Below the pieces are notes generated by a model that was given only the letters and a program-made list of their open reading frames with translations, did no database searches and was not told where the DNA came from. 64,000 nucleotides of DNA from Cyprinodon diabolis (taxonomy: Eukaryota > Chordata > Actinopteri > Cyprinodontiformes > Cyprinodontidae): positions 25,778,837 to 25,842,836 of the forward strand of contig CM060069.1 of assembly GCA_030533445.1 (NCBI GenBank), in the 5' to 3' direction. Made by a program: the position numbers and the translations under genes. Every line of letters begins with the position of its first letter. The stretch's first letter is position 1. Below are positions 36,701 to 51,700 of this stretch, one piece after another.

Positions 36701-39700
36701 AGGGAATAAACGCTGATTAACCGATGGAGAAATGATATGTTGGTGAGGAAGAGCTGGGTTGGGACTCTACTCAGTTTTATTTGGGGGAATCCTGCCGAGC
36801 GAAATAAGAAGTACTTAATACTCTTTTAGCAATAGGATACATTCTACGTTAATACTTAAATTAGGTGGCATGCAGATCTTCCACATTTGGTCCTCTTTTA
36901 CACTTTAACCCTTTGTCCAGACCTTTTTTGCAGGTATGAATTAACTCAAGTTAACCCTGGCCCAGACTGAGAGACACTTTTTTTGTCCCTTTTCCACCAA
37001 TTGCAATTGGCCTGGCTCCACCTCAATCTTGTTTGATCTGTCATATGTTGCTTAGCAACTTTTCTGCCAGTATGATGCAGATCTCCTTTGGCTTTTGTGA
37101 TGCATTCTCTGACACTTTTTCAAAATTGGAAACAAAAGGTCTTGAAGTCTGCATTAAATGAGCTGCTCCTCACCCGTACAATGATTTTCTTTAGCTGTTA
37201 AAACGGCAAAAATATGCAAAACAAGGATGCTGCATTAAAGACTCCAGGAGTAATTGTCCTCATTTAATAAGTTAGAATCCATTTTCAAAAATTATTATTC
37301 CAACTGAGCCTTAAAATAATGAATAAAAATATTAGTCCACTTTAGATCTGGGCAAACAAAGCAGGTTAAAGAATATTCTAGTGTGAATACACCAGTAGAG
37401 ACACAGTTGGTATTTTCTAGGTAAAAAAATTTACCCTCATTAAACTGTCACTAGTACAGAGCAACGAAATGAACTCTTCATTTAATCCATCCCCTTGGGG
37501 AACAGTAAGCTGCCATTGTGGGGCGCCCTGGGAGCAATCGAGGGTTAAGGGTCTTGCTCAGGGACCCAGAGTGGCAGTCTGTGGGAGTGGGGCTCGAACT
37601 CAAAACCTCAGGATTCCAAGCTCTGCCGTTAGAACCAGATAGTTTTTAATTTTTGTGGTTAAAAACTTCAAGTACCAGAATATACAATCCAATATTTTAA
37701 AATTTTTTGTTTATGTTGGTATTTTTAAAGTGGCAAAAGTTTAATTTTCTGAACTCCAGCGTCAGACTCCAAACCCCTTGATACACTGCTCCCAACACTG
37801 GACCTCTAAACGCCATCCCCCATAGACTTTGCATGTAAATATGCCCCTTTAACGCCCTGAACGCTTATGGTGTGAACTATAGTTTTTCTGTTTTCACTCT
37901 AGCGTTAAGTATGTTTATCTAAACAAAAAAAACTTTTATTGGACTTGCTGTTGGCATGTCTAATGCCTTACTGTAAGTTGTGTTGGTATTCTTTTTCAGG
38001 GCTTTTTATTATTTATTTATTTTATTTATTTTTTTGCTTTTTTCCAGCATCAGTGAGAGTTTCTTTATGGTCAAAGGAGCTGCCCTGTTTCTCCAGCAAG
38101 GTGGCAACACAGAGGAACCAAAGACACCGACGCATCACAAACATGCAGGTAAGAACTAAATTATACTAATGGAGCTTTGATCCACTGGTTTCTGCCAACA
38201 TCATCTGCACAGCTAAAGTCAAGACAAAACTAAATACTTGTAAGTTTCTAAAGGTATTTGTTTAGTATAGCCCTTGCCTATGCTATCTAAACTTTATTAC
38301 AGTTTTCAGTCCATCTTCATTTTTTAATGGTATATTATTTTAATTATACACTTCTATTTCTTATAACTATTTGTTTTGCCTCTGTCCTACTTGTTCTCAT
38401 TGATATCACTTTGAATTTTCCTGCCACTGAAATGTGCTATACAAATAAACTTGCCTTGCCCTTATCCTAATAACAGATTGCAGAAACTGAAACCTTCAAG
38501 CATTTCCAATTACTGTATTTTACATCCTTTTCCAGCCGTTTTGAGCCTCTTGTCTTTGCTAAATTGTTTTAATACAGCCTCACTGGATAGTTTTTTTTTT
38601 AGGATAAACAGCCTTTTTCATTGCAATGAGATTTCATTAGGCAGCTTCAAAGGACTCCTTTTGTTGGCCCTTCAGATTTTGGCTTGTTGGTTTTCCATAA
38701 CCCATGTTTGCTTGCACTTAAGTTTGCAACTTGATGGCAGTGCATTTTTCCTTAGCCTGCTCTGTCAGAGAGCAGTTTCATTTGGAAAAATGTGAGTTGA
38801 ACATTTGTGTTAATTACGGTCATCTTTGGTTTTCATCTTGAAACTCCACCTAACTTGACTGCTGTAGTTCAAGATAGAAACATATTGTCTTTGTTAATGT
38901 TCTGACTGCACAGGTCAGACTCAAACATACAGCTGGGATGGATTTGCCATGCAAATGATCCAAAAACAAATCACATATGGTTTTGAACAAACAAGTGTGA
39001 TGTTAGAATAAGTTTGTACCTAAAGGAGCCTGAACCCCCTCTCTAAAACTTCTCACAGAGGAAAACAACTTCTTGCGTGTTATAAGGATAAGCCTCAGGC
39101 ATCGCCTTGTCTAGCAAGTGTGCGACCTGAGTGAAAACCTTTGTGCAATAAAGCAAACAAAGCAAGCTTCCATTCAGGTTTTAAAATTAAGAAAAGAGGA
39201 ATGGATGGGAAATATTTTTTTCCAACCACAATGTCCAGTGTTGAACACATTTCATTAATAGAGATGGATGTCTGTGAGTTTCTTAAGTTTTTGTGTACTC
39301 GTTTTTACTTATTTAACCACATTGGTTTCAATACATTTCCCCTTAATAAATAAACCCCTCATTTGAGATAAATAGTTTGCATTTACTATTGTCTTTATGT
39401 AATATTGTTTGTTTGAGTCTGAATTGTTTAACTGACATAAAAGGCACAATTGGAATAAATCTGTTGAGGGCTACTACATCTCTATAGCACTATGTAAAAT
39501 TCCGAGATGATCTGTAACTTATTCATTACATGTTAATAATTCTCTTTTAGGTGATTTACCTCAACATCTGCAGGTGATGTTCAAGATCCTACGATCTGAG
39601 GATCGCATCAAGCTGGTATGTTTCTTTTCTTGTGCTCACATCACTGCATTTGCATAGGGCTCACACATTACTGAATCAAAGATACAATTATACACAGTTA

Positions 39701-42700
39701 ATAGCTAATGTTATGGGCTCTTATAACAAAGATGCAATATGATATGCACTGCAAAATAAAACAGACAACTTGTTTATTTAAACATAAAACTTAAATAGCA
39801 TCTGAACCAAGTCATTATCAAGTGCTTCGTTCAACAATAACTTTGTCGCTTCCAAGTTATAATTTGGGATGGATACAGTATTAAAACGGCTCCAGCGCCA
39901 CGTCGGGCTGTCCTCATGGACTGAAAATCTGCAGCCTTATTGGACCTCTTTAATGATATTATTAAGGTCACATTTAACTCTTATAGGTAGGCTCCAACTC
40001 AGACAACGCTGTAATGCTGATCTCCTCATTAAGAAGAACACACTCCATGCGACAATGCTAATGTCTTGCACATGGGCACCTTGTTTACTCTCATCCAACA
40101 CTGTTGCAAACTACTTACTGATTTTTCAGACCCTTTTAGTGCCTTTTTTTTAAGTAAGTATTGATAAATCATACTACTTTGGTTTTTCTGTCTGAGATTT
40201 AGTCGAAAAGTTAAAGACCCAATGTTTCTGCTGGGTAGTGTTGGTCTAGTGGTTAGAGCAGTGTGCCTGTACTTCTGAGAAGGTTGCAAGTACCATGTTC
40301 GATCCCCACAGCTGACAGTCTGGGTCTCTGAGCAAGACCCTAAACCCCAAACTGCTCCCCCGGGAGCCACACAGTGGAGGCCCACTGCTCCCCAAGGGGA
40401 TTGGTTAAATGCAGAGAGTTAATTCCTCCATTGTGATATCACTAAGGTACAGAAGAGGATTAGGGTCAGTGGAAAAAAATAAAAGTTAACTGATTTTTAC
40501 ATTTTATTTCAGTTTAGTATGGGGAAAAAAGTCAGAGTTCTGACTTTAATGTCAGAGTTCTGACTTTAATGTCAGAGTTCTGACTTTAATGTCAGAGTTC
40601 TGACTTTAATCTCAGAGTTCTGACTTTTTTCTCAGAATTCTGACTTTAATCTCAGAATTCTGACTAAATTCTGACAATTAAAAAAAGTCAGAATTCTGAG
40701 ATTTAAATCAGAATTCTGACTTTTTTCCCATGCTATACTGAAATAAAATAATACATTCCACTAATCAGAGGAGGCCTCTGATTAGTGGAATCTACATCCA
40801 CTCTACACATGCGTATTTCCGGTTTGGTACCTTACTGGCCTGTTTTGTTTGTATGACCGCCATGGCGGAACATTACCCATGAAGTTGGACCAGTTAGAAG
40901 AGTGAGGTGAGAATGCTGGGACCCTTTATCCACCCAGATTCCCGCTCTTTATCGCCATCATGTCCCTCTGTTGTCTCTTGCCTTGTGGCGTGGAATTCCA
41001 TAGCGCAGATCACGCTTCAAAATTGAGCAGAAATCAAAAATGTCTGCGTCATACCTGCGACACACTGCTGCGGGAGTATAACCAGCCCTTTAGTCAGATG
41101 AGATGATGTTTATGCTTTACATCTGCACAATGATGCATTTTTATGACACACTTCGTGTCGTACCAGAAACTTATCTGTGCTAATATTCTACTTTTGGGTA
41201 AAATGAAATGTCTTTAGATCAAACTTTTTCATATGTGACACTAAACACATACGAATGAAGGATTTGTAATTAATTGGAATACTTGACTATTAAATCTCTA
41301 ATATTTGCAGACAGTGTGAGTCTAAAGTCAGTTTGTCACAGTATCCGCGCAATATTCCCGACTGATTCCAAAAACATAAAACTGGGGCTTCGATCGGCCT
41401 TTCTGCAAGAAAATTATCCAAAGAAATGTGCAGAATTTTAACACAGAAATAGTTCACCACAGGCAAAATCACTCTTGATTCAAGATCTCCTCAGTTCCAG
41501 ATGAAAATAAATAAATAATATAAAACATAAAGCTTCACATCTTATCTTCCACTGTGTCACCAGCGCACAGTTCAATTTATGGAAACTATGAGCACCAAAG
41601 CACAATTAATAAAGATATAGCAGCATGTTAAATCAGAATTTTTAAATTAAAGCTTCGTCTTCCTACCTTTGAAGGGATTCTGTAGCCGTATTATAAATCT
41701 AATCTTAGAATGTTTATATTCCATTTGTCCATAAGGGTCCACAAATAAAAACTAATCAAGTAAATCGCCACATAAAGTTTGTTGTTTACCATCAGAAAAG
41801 TTCGATCCTTATAGTTAATGCTAACTGTCTTGCTAATTATCCTAGTCCCCACAAACATTTTGGGTTAATGTTGGGTATGTTTGTTTTCCCTTACCTTCCA
41901 GCCTACAGACAAAGTTGTCCCCGTCTATTAGGTTTTGAGATTTGATGCCAGGACATCCCCGCGAAGCGTCACAAGCGTTCCCTATCAGCCGCCTCCTTTA
42001 AGCATGATTCCCCTCATATTATGGCTCATAAAGTCTGCTGCTATTGTTTAAGTCCAAGTGCAATTTTTGGCTCTGTAACCAATAAAATGACCTTAAAACA
42101 AGGTTAAGCATGGCTAATTTGAATAGTGCAGCCTGGATATATTGCCAGGCATAAACGGCACACAGACACATTAGTGATTGGATCATTGCAAACAGTTAGA
42201 TAATTAGATGGAAAGTTAGAAAAAAAAATATTTGCTTCAAAAATATTTTGTGGCCATCAACATGCTCCAGTGTGATTTTTGGGCGGTTAAATTGTTGTGT
42301 AAAAGCAATAAGCACAATTTTGAATAGTTTGGCACATTTTGAGAGGTTTGGAGACGCTGCTGACTCCAGAAGTTGAAAGTCCCAAAGCTCTGGAACTGTT
42401 ACACCTAGAGGTCTGACATTTTCTGCAGTTGTGATTGATGTGATGCAGAATAAATGGAATACAATGACACATGCCTATTTTTAAGCATGTCTTCATTACT
42501 GTTATATAATATATATTATTTTCTAGAAGAAAAAAAACAGTTATGAGTCATGTTTTAACTGCTGCAGTTGTGGCTGTGTTTTAGTCGTATTATTGTCAGT
42601 TATATTTTCAGAAATTAGAAGGTGTTAGCTTTCAAATGATGATCACACATCTAATTTAAAAGTTCTGTCCCTTAGAAAAAGGTTGTGTATAAAAAAAAAG

Positions 42701-45700
42701 CTTTGCCAGTAATAGTTAGATATATAGTTAAATATTTTTTTATTTATTAATTTGTTACTCTGTTGTTGCAGCCAATTAATTAAGGTGCTTTTTTTATTTT
42801 CTCCAGTGTAGCCAATATGTCACTACACTAAAAGTTTAAGTTGCATTTGATCTCATCTTAAAAGTATTATCTTCTAGCTTCTTAAAATAGAAGCAGCAAC
42901 ATAAACGGTAATTTTAAGATGCAACAAACCAAACACTTGATATGTCCTTTTGTCTCCAAGGCGGTTCGCTTAGAAAGCGGATGGTCGGAGAGAGTGCGTT
43001 ACATGGTTGTCATTTACACCAATGGCCATCAAGATACAGAAGAAAACATTGTTTTGGGAATGGACTTTACTGATAAGAACAGGTCTTTTCTCTTTTAAGT
43101 CTCTATATTTTGCATTATTTCAGATAATATGATTTACTAAAGTGATGTTCTGGTTATTTCCAGTAAAAACTGCTCCATTGGGATGGTTCTGCCTCTGTGG
43201 AGTGATACCAACATTCATCTAGATGGAGATGGGTAAGATGATGGTTAGGCTTTCTGTGTGCTGCATGCAGAATGTGTGTGTGGGTTGAAATGATGCCAGT
43301 GGTGACATACTGCCTCCTAGTGTCAACACAGTAATTTACACAGGAACAGTTTTTGCTGACCTGGTAACATCCTACTGTATCTATGCTGGAGGAATGTTCC
43401 ATCATTTTAACCATGAACAGTTCCTCTTAAACCATCCAACCTCCATCAGATCCTCCTCTCCTCTAATTTTTCACCAGAGGCTTCAGTGTGAATACAGCAG
43501 GGCGGTCACATGTCTTCAAGCCTGTTTCTGTGCAGGCAATGTGGTGAGTAAAAACCATATTAGTTTCATAGTTTAAGCAGTACATAGTTTCTGCTTAAAT
43601 TTTGTCATCTGGTATATGGACACAGCTTTATTTCTTTATATAAAAAGTGGGAATTTTTTTTTCTCTTTTGTTTTTAAGATGGGTTTTCTAATATTTATGA
43701 CTCGGGAACTTCATAGGCTCTAAAACTAAAACAATTAAAGAATGAAATCAGAAGGATTTTGTATAATCAACTATTAGTTAAAGGTGATACCTACGAGTTT
43801 AACTCCCCCAGCCAGTAAATGGCAACTGGCTCTACTGTTTGCAAGCCAGTTACCAGGTCCACTAATGCTAACCAAACCAACGTACAGTGGCTTGTGAATT
43901 CTGCCCAATTGAACTTTTCAGCCTTTTGCCATATTCCAGGCTTCAAACTTAAAGGTATAGAATTGAAATTCTTTGTGAAAAATCAAAAACAAGCGGAACA
44001 CAATCATGAAGTGGAACGAAATTTATGTTATTCAGTCACCTTGAGTTAATACTTTGTAGCCTTTTACTGCAATTACAGCTGCAAATCGCTTGGGATGTGT
44101 CTCTTTTAGTTTTGCACAGGGAGAGACTGGGATCTTTGCCCATTCTTTGTTGCTAAACAGCTCAAGCTCAGTGAGGTAGTATGGAGAGTGCTTGTGGACA
44201 GCAGTTTTAAGTTCTTTCCACTGGTTATCGATTAGATTCAGGTCTGGACTTTGACTTGGCCATTCTAACACCTGGATGTGTTTATTTGTGAACCATTCCA
44301 ATGTAGATTTTTCTTTATGTTTTGGATAATTGTCTTGTTGGAAGATAAATCTCCGTCCCAGTCTCAGTTCTTATGCAGACTCTAACAGGTTTTCTTCCAG
44401 AATGGTATTTATTTGGCTCCATCCATCTTCCCATCTATTTTAACCACTTTCCCTGTCCCTGCTGAAGAAAAGCAGACCCAAACCATAATGCTTCCCCCAC
44501 CGTGTTTGACAGTGGGGATGGTGTTTTCATGGTGATAAGCTTTGTTGCTTCTAAGCCAAACATAATGTTTTGCATTGTTGCCAAAAATTTTTATTTAGAT
44601 TTCATCTGACTAGAGCATCATCTCCCACATGTTATCTGTGTCTCCCAGGTGGCTTGTGGCAAACTTTAGACAAGACTTTTTATGAAAATCTTTAGGAAAT
44701 GGTTTTCTTCGATAAAGGCCAGATTTTGTGCAGTCTAAAACTGATCGTTGTCCTTGCGCACCACTAGATGTTCTGTGAGCATATTTTGAAAACAATAATT
44801 GTTTTGAGAAAAAAATTGAGACCTTTAATTAAAAGAAACATCCAATGAAAAAGTTATGACCTTGAAACAAATTTTCATCAACAACAGCATATCAGATGGT
44901 TTAAAACATCCATACAACAGATTTAAAGTGATGTTCTAAACCTTTTGGCTTTTATTTAAGAATATTTTTTGGTTGCTTAAATTTGAGTTGTATGTGCATG
45001 AAAACTTTACTGTGCTATGGTAGCTTAGCTAAAAAAAAAAATGAATGCATGTTTTCAATTTGTATACTTTTACCCTTCGAATTATTCACAGCGCATTAAG
45101 GAAATAAACAGAGAATACTTCACAGCACACAGATTACATGAGCCTGTACATATATGTAATCCTTCTCAGTAAAAAAAAAAAAGAAAATTTGTGAAAAGCT
45201 CTTCATACATACTATTAAGTATGGTTGAAATACCAGAATAACAATGCAAAACACCTCATCAACAAAGATATGTTTTCCTGAGATGCAAAATCACCTAAAT
45301 CCTATAAAAAGCCAAAGAAGTGACCTGAGTAGAGCATTATAAACACAGCAGACATGGAATATTCATAAAATAATCATTTCCATCTTCAGCAAATTATAAC
45401 CCTAAACCAGATTATTTGTCAAACGGAATATTTATTTTTAGCTCAGGGATACTTAAAGCCTTCTATATTCCCCATTAGGGTCAGTCAGAAATATAGATTT
45501 TTTTTTTTGCTTTGATGAGATCAGCTTTTACTTGACCTGAATATTTTATAACATGAACATAATTTGCTTGTAATGATAAACCTGCCAGACACAACCTGCT
45601 GGTTAGTTAAAGGTAAAGTATAAATAAAGTAAATTATAAATAACGGTTGATGGGTTCCCTCCCCAGCAAACTAGTTACTTATAGTTTCCACATTTCCCTC

Positions 45701-48700
45701 TATTCTGGCTGATGGTGCAACCTTCTTATGATCTAGACTGCCTCCATTCCTACAGGTCTGCCCTGCAGGTCCTCCATAAGGCCTGTGAGGTGTCCCGCCA
45801 GTTCAACTACTTCCCTGGTGGCATTGCTCTTACATGGATGGCCTTTTATGAGAGCTGCATCACCTCAGAGCAAAGCTTCATCAATGAGTGGAATGCCATG
45901 ACCGACCTGGAGAGCACCAGGTCCGACTCTCCCAACATGTTCGTCGATGGGTAAGAACCTGATAAATCACCAACAGAAACAATTTTCAAGTGTGATTGTT
46001 GCGTTTTTTTATATTTCACATTGTGGTTTAACTTGTTCTTTAGGCCAACTGAGCGAGAAAGAACCGAGTGTCTTATCAAGGCCAAACTTCGCAACATCAT
46101 GATGTTTCAAGATCTTGAGAACATCACCTCAAAGGAGGTTTGTACCAAGCTTTATTTTGCAAACTTTATTTTTCATTTGAGCGTTTTGGAGAAATCTTGA
46201 ATCAATCTTTTTTTCTTTTGTCTCAAAACCTTCATTATTTAAAACCAGATCCTAAAATCCACTGTATAAAAACAACTGGCTGACTTTATAAAACAGATTT
46301 TGTTTCTCTCTCTCTTTTTGCCAGTTAGTATTATATTATTATTAGTATTTTTTTTAAATATTAAATATGAAGAGATTTATTTTTTATAAATCATAAAATA
46401 AAATAAAAAATCTGGGTGGGTGGGTAGCACTGCCACCTTGCAACAAGAAGATCTCGGTTGGATTCCCCGCCCGGCTCATTGTGCATGGCCTTTGCATGTT
46501 TTCTCTGAGCATGCATGGTACTCCGGCTTCCTCCCACAGTCCAAAAACTTCACTGTTAGGTTAATTGGTTTCTCTAAATTGTCCCTAGGTGTGAGTGTGT
46601 GTGTGAATGGTTGTTTGTCTCTGTGTGTGTCTCTGGCGACCTGTCCAGGGTGTACTCTGCCTATCGTCCATAGACAGCTGGAGATAGGCACCAGCATCCC
46701 CCGCGACCCCAGTAGGGATAAGCGAGACAAAAAAAATGGATGGATTAAATATGAAGAAATTTACGTTTTTAGTTTGTTTTTTTTCTCAATTTTCCAGTAA
46801 ATTCATAAGTTACAGACTGTCTTTAAGTTTGGTAGCTTTCCATTTTAAACAGAATGATTTGCTCCTGATGTTCAGGGGGTCCTAAATGTGCTGGGACTAT
46901 TGGTCAGTGGGTAAAGTAGTTGTTGTCGGCTTAATTCAAGCTTCCCCCTTTAACTTCTAAGCTGTGCCCCCAGGCAAGGCATTCAACGCCATTTAACGTA
47001 TAGCACTTCAGTATTAGAAAAGTGTTGTAGAAATTGCGTAAATTTGTCCGACTACCTTGTGACCAAATGGTGTTTTGTGGGTTTAACTTCACATCCCTCT
47101 TTGTTTTTTGAGTAAATGGTCAGTGCCAGAAAAGCATTTCTACTTTAGTTTTATCAGACTACAGGGCATTTCTCCAACAGTTAAGGTCTACATCACTGTG
47201 TGCGTTAAGAACTTTTAGTATCGGTTTTCTTTGAAGTATAAGTCCTTAGTGGCCTTTCAGCCTGTGTTGGTACAGAATCGCATTCAGCTTCTTCATAAGG
47301 TCTTTCGCTTTATTCTGGGATTGATGCATGCATTTCAGACTGACATTTTTAACTAACCCTGTTCTCACTGCAGTGTAGCAACTGACGCTATACAACTAGC
47401 TTAACTCTTCCATAGTAACCTTTAGTTGCTCTTTACTGTGGCTCTTTTCTTGGTAGTACCAGGCAAGACTGAAAACTGTAATAAGACAAATACAAAAATG
47501 ATGGTTTAACTCTGTAACGGGTGCTTTCCTTATGTAAATAAATGCAAATAAAACGTGTTTAGCCCCAAATGAATCAAAGGCATTTCCATCTAAATGCTAC
47601 TTTTTAACATCAACTTATAAATGTAATTATAAAATTATCATATTACAATTTTGCCTGTGTGATGTTGATAAATTCAGTTAGTTGAACACAGAAATTTGGC
47701 AAAATGTTAACTCAGCTAATCTCCAACCTGAGATTCAGAATGTTAGAGTGAAAATGGCCCTTCAAAATAAGAGCTCTCTCAAAACAAAGGTCTATTCAGA
47801 TTCATGCCTGAAAGGCAACACAAACCCCATTTCCTGACTGGACATTCCCTCGTTGTTTATATCTGCATGAAGTTCTTTGAACACATACATTTAGCTACGT
47901 CAGACATCTGGAATTTTTACTCAAAGATGAACCAAACTTATGGAAGTCCATATTTCTCTTCCAGTTGTCTTTGCATTTTTCCTTTCCTTTTTGTATGATA
48001 ACAAGGACACAGTTTGTTTACAGACTCCTCTGATGAATCCAAATATTGTAAATAAGCCAGCGTTTTAAGTTTTTGAAGACATGACATTATGATCCGGGTA
48101 TCCCCCAAGTTTTAATAAAATTAAAACAAAATTCTTTCTCCTATATTCCTGAATTTAAGAATAAGAAATATTTTTTTGTGTGCTAACTAGCAAAAAGGAA
48201 AAGATTGGTCTCAAAAATGGGTTTAATTTTAAACACAAACTCCTCTTTGCCAGATCCGTAATGAGCTGGAGCAGCACATGAGCTGTAACCTCAAAGAATA
48301 CAAGGAGTTCATCGACAACGAGATGCTCCTGATCTTGGGTCAGATGGATAAGGCCACTCCTATATTTGACCACGTTTATTTGGTGAGTCACATTTTTGTT
48401 TTATAAAAAGCAGGTTTCTGCTGCTTTTTATGGTTGGGTTGAAAAAGTAATTGATATTAAGGACAAAAGGAGGATTTGCTAAATTTGCTTCAACTTTAAG
48501 AGATGTATAGCAGCATGAAGCCCTATTTAAAACTAGTTAATGGTAAAGTTTGTCACACCACTATCTTTTAGTTTTTTTTAAAGGTAAATACACAAATACG
48601 TTTTCTTACACAAATTAATTTGAAATCTAATGAAATTCAAGCTTTGATTAGTCATAGCCTTTAATGCCCAATTAGCATATTTAAGTAGATCAAGAACCCT

Positions 48701-51700
48701 CTCTGGATTATAAAAGGCTGAGGGGAAAAAAATCATTTAGTTCTTCATTTAAAAAATCTAAACATGCTCTTTATGTTATTTAGTGTTTCATATCCAGGGT
48801 GAAGCAGGAAGTGCAAAAATAAAAATGTTACAATGCAGCTTAGGTACTTTGTATATAAGGAGATGACACATTTTGGGATCGCTGCTTAATTTCCTGGATT
48901 TTCTTCATTTTTTTCATGCAAAAACAGACTCAAAGATTTACAAATTACTTTATACCCGTATAAATGTACCTGTAAGTTTTAGTTTTGAATCTGAAGATCT
49001 CAGTTGCTTGTTTGTTTTGTTACATAGATAGGTAATTTGTGCAGATTTTGTATTGTTTTTTTTTTCTAAGTCATTTAAAACAGGCTCCAAGTTCCTGCAA
49101 TTCTGAATAACAAAGATCTGTTATAGAAATCGGATATACTCTATGTTCTGAATAGTTTTCTGCTTTGTTTCCCTGCAGGGCTCTGAGTGGAATGCCTCCA
49201 ACCTCGAAGAGCTGCAAAACTGCGGGTCAGCCATCATTCATTCTGAGTTCTCAATCTAAAATCCTGAATGTTTTGCTTTTGCTGCATTTAAGAAGTGAAG
49301 CATGTCCATTTGAAATCCTTTACTATTATTTAATAAAGAATAAAGCTCTACATGTTTCCTCCACAGAGTTGGTTACATTCTAAATGTTACCAGAGAGATT
49401 GACAACTTCTTCCCTGGGATGTTCTCTTATCACAACGTCCGCGTGTACGACGAGGATGCCACCGACCTGCTGGCCCACTGGAACGATACCTACAACTTTA
49501 TTGTCAAAGCCAAGTGAGAGCAATTAACACATGGAGATTAGAGGTGTTTCGTACAAAATGAAGCCAGCAGCCTGATTGCTGCAGTACTAGCACACTAATC
49601 TGACATATAATAGGATTTTATCTAATATTTAAAATGTAACACATTAGTCACTTTAAGAGATAACTGCTTTAATGGAGTCTCTGAAAACCATCAAAATAGT
49701 TAAATAATTAACCAAGTTGACTTTTTTTCCATCATTTATGATTTAGGAAGAATAATTCAAAGTGCCTGGTGCACTGTAAGATGGGCGTGAGCCGCTCTGC
49801 CTCCACAGTTATCGCCTACGCCATGAAGGAATACGGCTGGTCACTGGAGAAAGCCTACAACTATATCAAGCAGAAAAGGAGCATAGCTCAGCCAAATGCT
49901 GGTTTCATGCGGCAGCTGGCCGAATATGAAGGAATCCTTGATGCCAGGTGAGCTGATCTACAACTTTCCTCCGTTACCCAATGGGACGGAGCGGTTTTAG
50001 GGAAATTTGACTTGATGAGATATTTTCGTGTAAGAAAATTATTCCTTTTTTAATAAAAACATGAACAAGTATTACATTTTATTTAAGTATGTTGCAGGTT
50101 TGTAAAGAGGTGGAAAAATATTGGGATCTCCACACGTTAGTATGTTTTTCATTGTTAAAAATTGTATCTGTCTATTTTTTTTTTACATTAATCAGTATTT
50201 CAATCCATTCAACATTTGTTTTTGTTTGCTATTTAATATCTTTTTCCATCTTAATATGTCTCTTTATCCATCCATCTTATTATATTATCCATCTTTCCAA
50301 CCATCTGCCTATCTCTCATTTATTTCCATCTTTCTTTCTTTTTTGTCTATTTCCTTATTTTTTCTTTTTTTTTTCCATTTTTTCTTTTTTCCTTTTTTCT
50401 ATTTTGCTTTTTTCTGTTTTCCTTCCTTCCTTCCTTCCTTACACATCCTTTGTTTTTCTTGGTTTCTTATCAAAAGCTGGTCCTCTTTAGTAATGGTCTC
50501 CTTAGAATAATCTCCAATAGATTCAGGGTGAATTTTCATATAATTAATTTGAAAACTAGGATTAAAGTAACTTTGATTTTAACCCCCAGATTCCAAATAC
50601 TCCGTCACCACCCCGTTCACGTACGCCGTGCGGAGTACTTGTTTGTCATGTTAATCAATGAGAGCTGTTCTACATCCACCGCTACTCCTCCACATGGCAC
50701 CGTTGACATATGTCTCTTCCGTTCGTCACCGTCAAAATACGGAGTCGAGCTGTTTTTTGCCCCGCTCCAGTCCAGCCAGGTCAGGATCCGCAATTGCAAT
50801 CACAGCCAAGAGGAAAAAAGAACAGTGAGAAGATCCGGTTTGTCAAATTAAAATACAGTAACGATGGATCGATATTCCCAAAAATTAAGACTGTTTAATT
50901 AAATGATTAGACGCAAACTATTGGTCTCTCAACATACCATGAAGCAGGTTTCTCTTCTCAATGAAAATATTTATTTTATGCCGAGAGCCTTAAACGTTTA
51001 ATCAAATCCAGTCACAACAACTTCCAAGATCGCATCTCACAACTTCTTATCGCAGGCATGGGTAAAGAGATGCTGAGTTTGGAAGTAGAGAACAAACCTA
51101 GTTCATACAAGCTATCTATGATCATATCCATGTTTTTTAATGTCGTAATAAATTAAGCGTTCAATTCCGCATGTTTTGCTCCTATGAATTTAATAATAAT
51201 ATGGTGCATGCTCTCCTCAAGCTCCGAGGGAGTCGGAGCTGAGCAAGATGGGAGGAACAGCAGAGGCTGCAGGCTTTGCTTTGCGCAGGCGCTCTGGAAC
51301 AGAGCGGGGCGGAGGGCTTAATGTGGGATGTCAGTGTTTAAATGTATGTTATCCTGACATTAAAATTATGAAAAAAAATGGTGATGGACTCAGATGCGTA
51401 TTTTGAGGCAAAGCTTTTGTTCACAGTAAACAGCGTCACAACAAGCTGTGGAGGCCTGACACAGATGAGGAAGGATCAGATGATCTGCAAGCATCGGGTC
51501 ACAGTACAGGTGGGGAGGAGACTCCGGTGCTCGGAGGGGAAGAGGCCTGGGGAGGCTGCGGGGCGTCTCCATGCAGGGGTCTGGAGATGGAACCCTTAGA
51601 CTCTCTGAATTATAACTACTATTTCAGACGTTTATCAGATTCTGCTCTTGACAGCGAGCCCTCCACCCCAGTGAGGGGACCTCCTCTTTTAGGCATGGAG

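Larger units (their letters stand above)
31881..38047. other. ssh1 intron 2, non-coding
   Basis: 6.2 kb. Contains the solo LTR at 32497-32912, a possible teleost repeat fragment near 33310-33420 (ending CCTTTATTTATAAG, low confidence), an unusually balanced, repeat-free stretch at 34690-35130, and a minus-strand SINE at 37485-37640. No exon was found on either strand. Confidence 0.55.
46138..48253. other. ssh1 intron 9, repeat-rich
   Basis: Contains a SINE-like repeat (46415-46745), a probable SINE fragment (about 46885-47060: CAGTGGGTAAAGTAG then CCCAGGCAAGGCATTCAAC), and a Tc1 remnant (about 47110-47360). The remainder to the next exon is AT-rich without genes. Confidence 0.55.

Noticed and set aside
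40232..40310. Possible functional tRNA gene
   Set aside because: Box A and box B are present, but the acceptor stem does not pair and the sequence continues into a SINE body, so it is a retroposon head.
40029..40385. Minus-strand 118-codon frame
   Set aside because: It runs through a tRNA-derived SINE and flanking intron, with no conserved protein content.
50089..50510. Two overlapping F/L/S-rich open frames of about 130 codons
   Set aside because: They come from a T/C-rich low-complexity tract in ssh1 intron 13.
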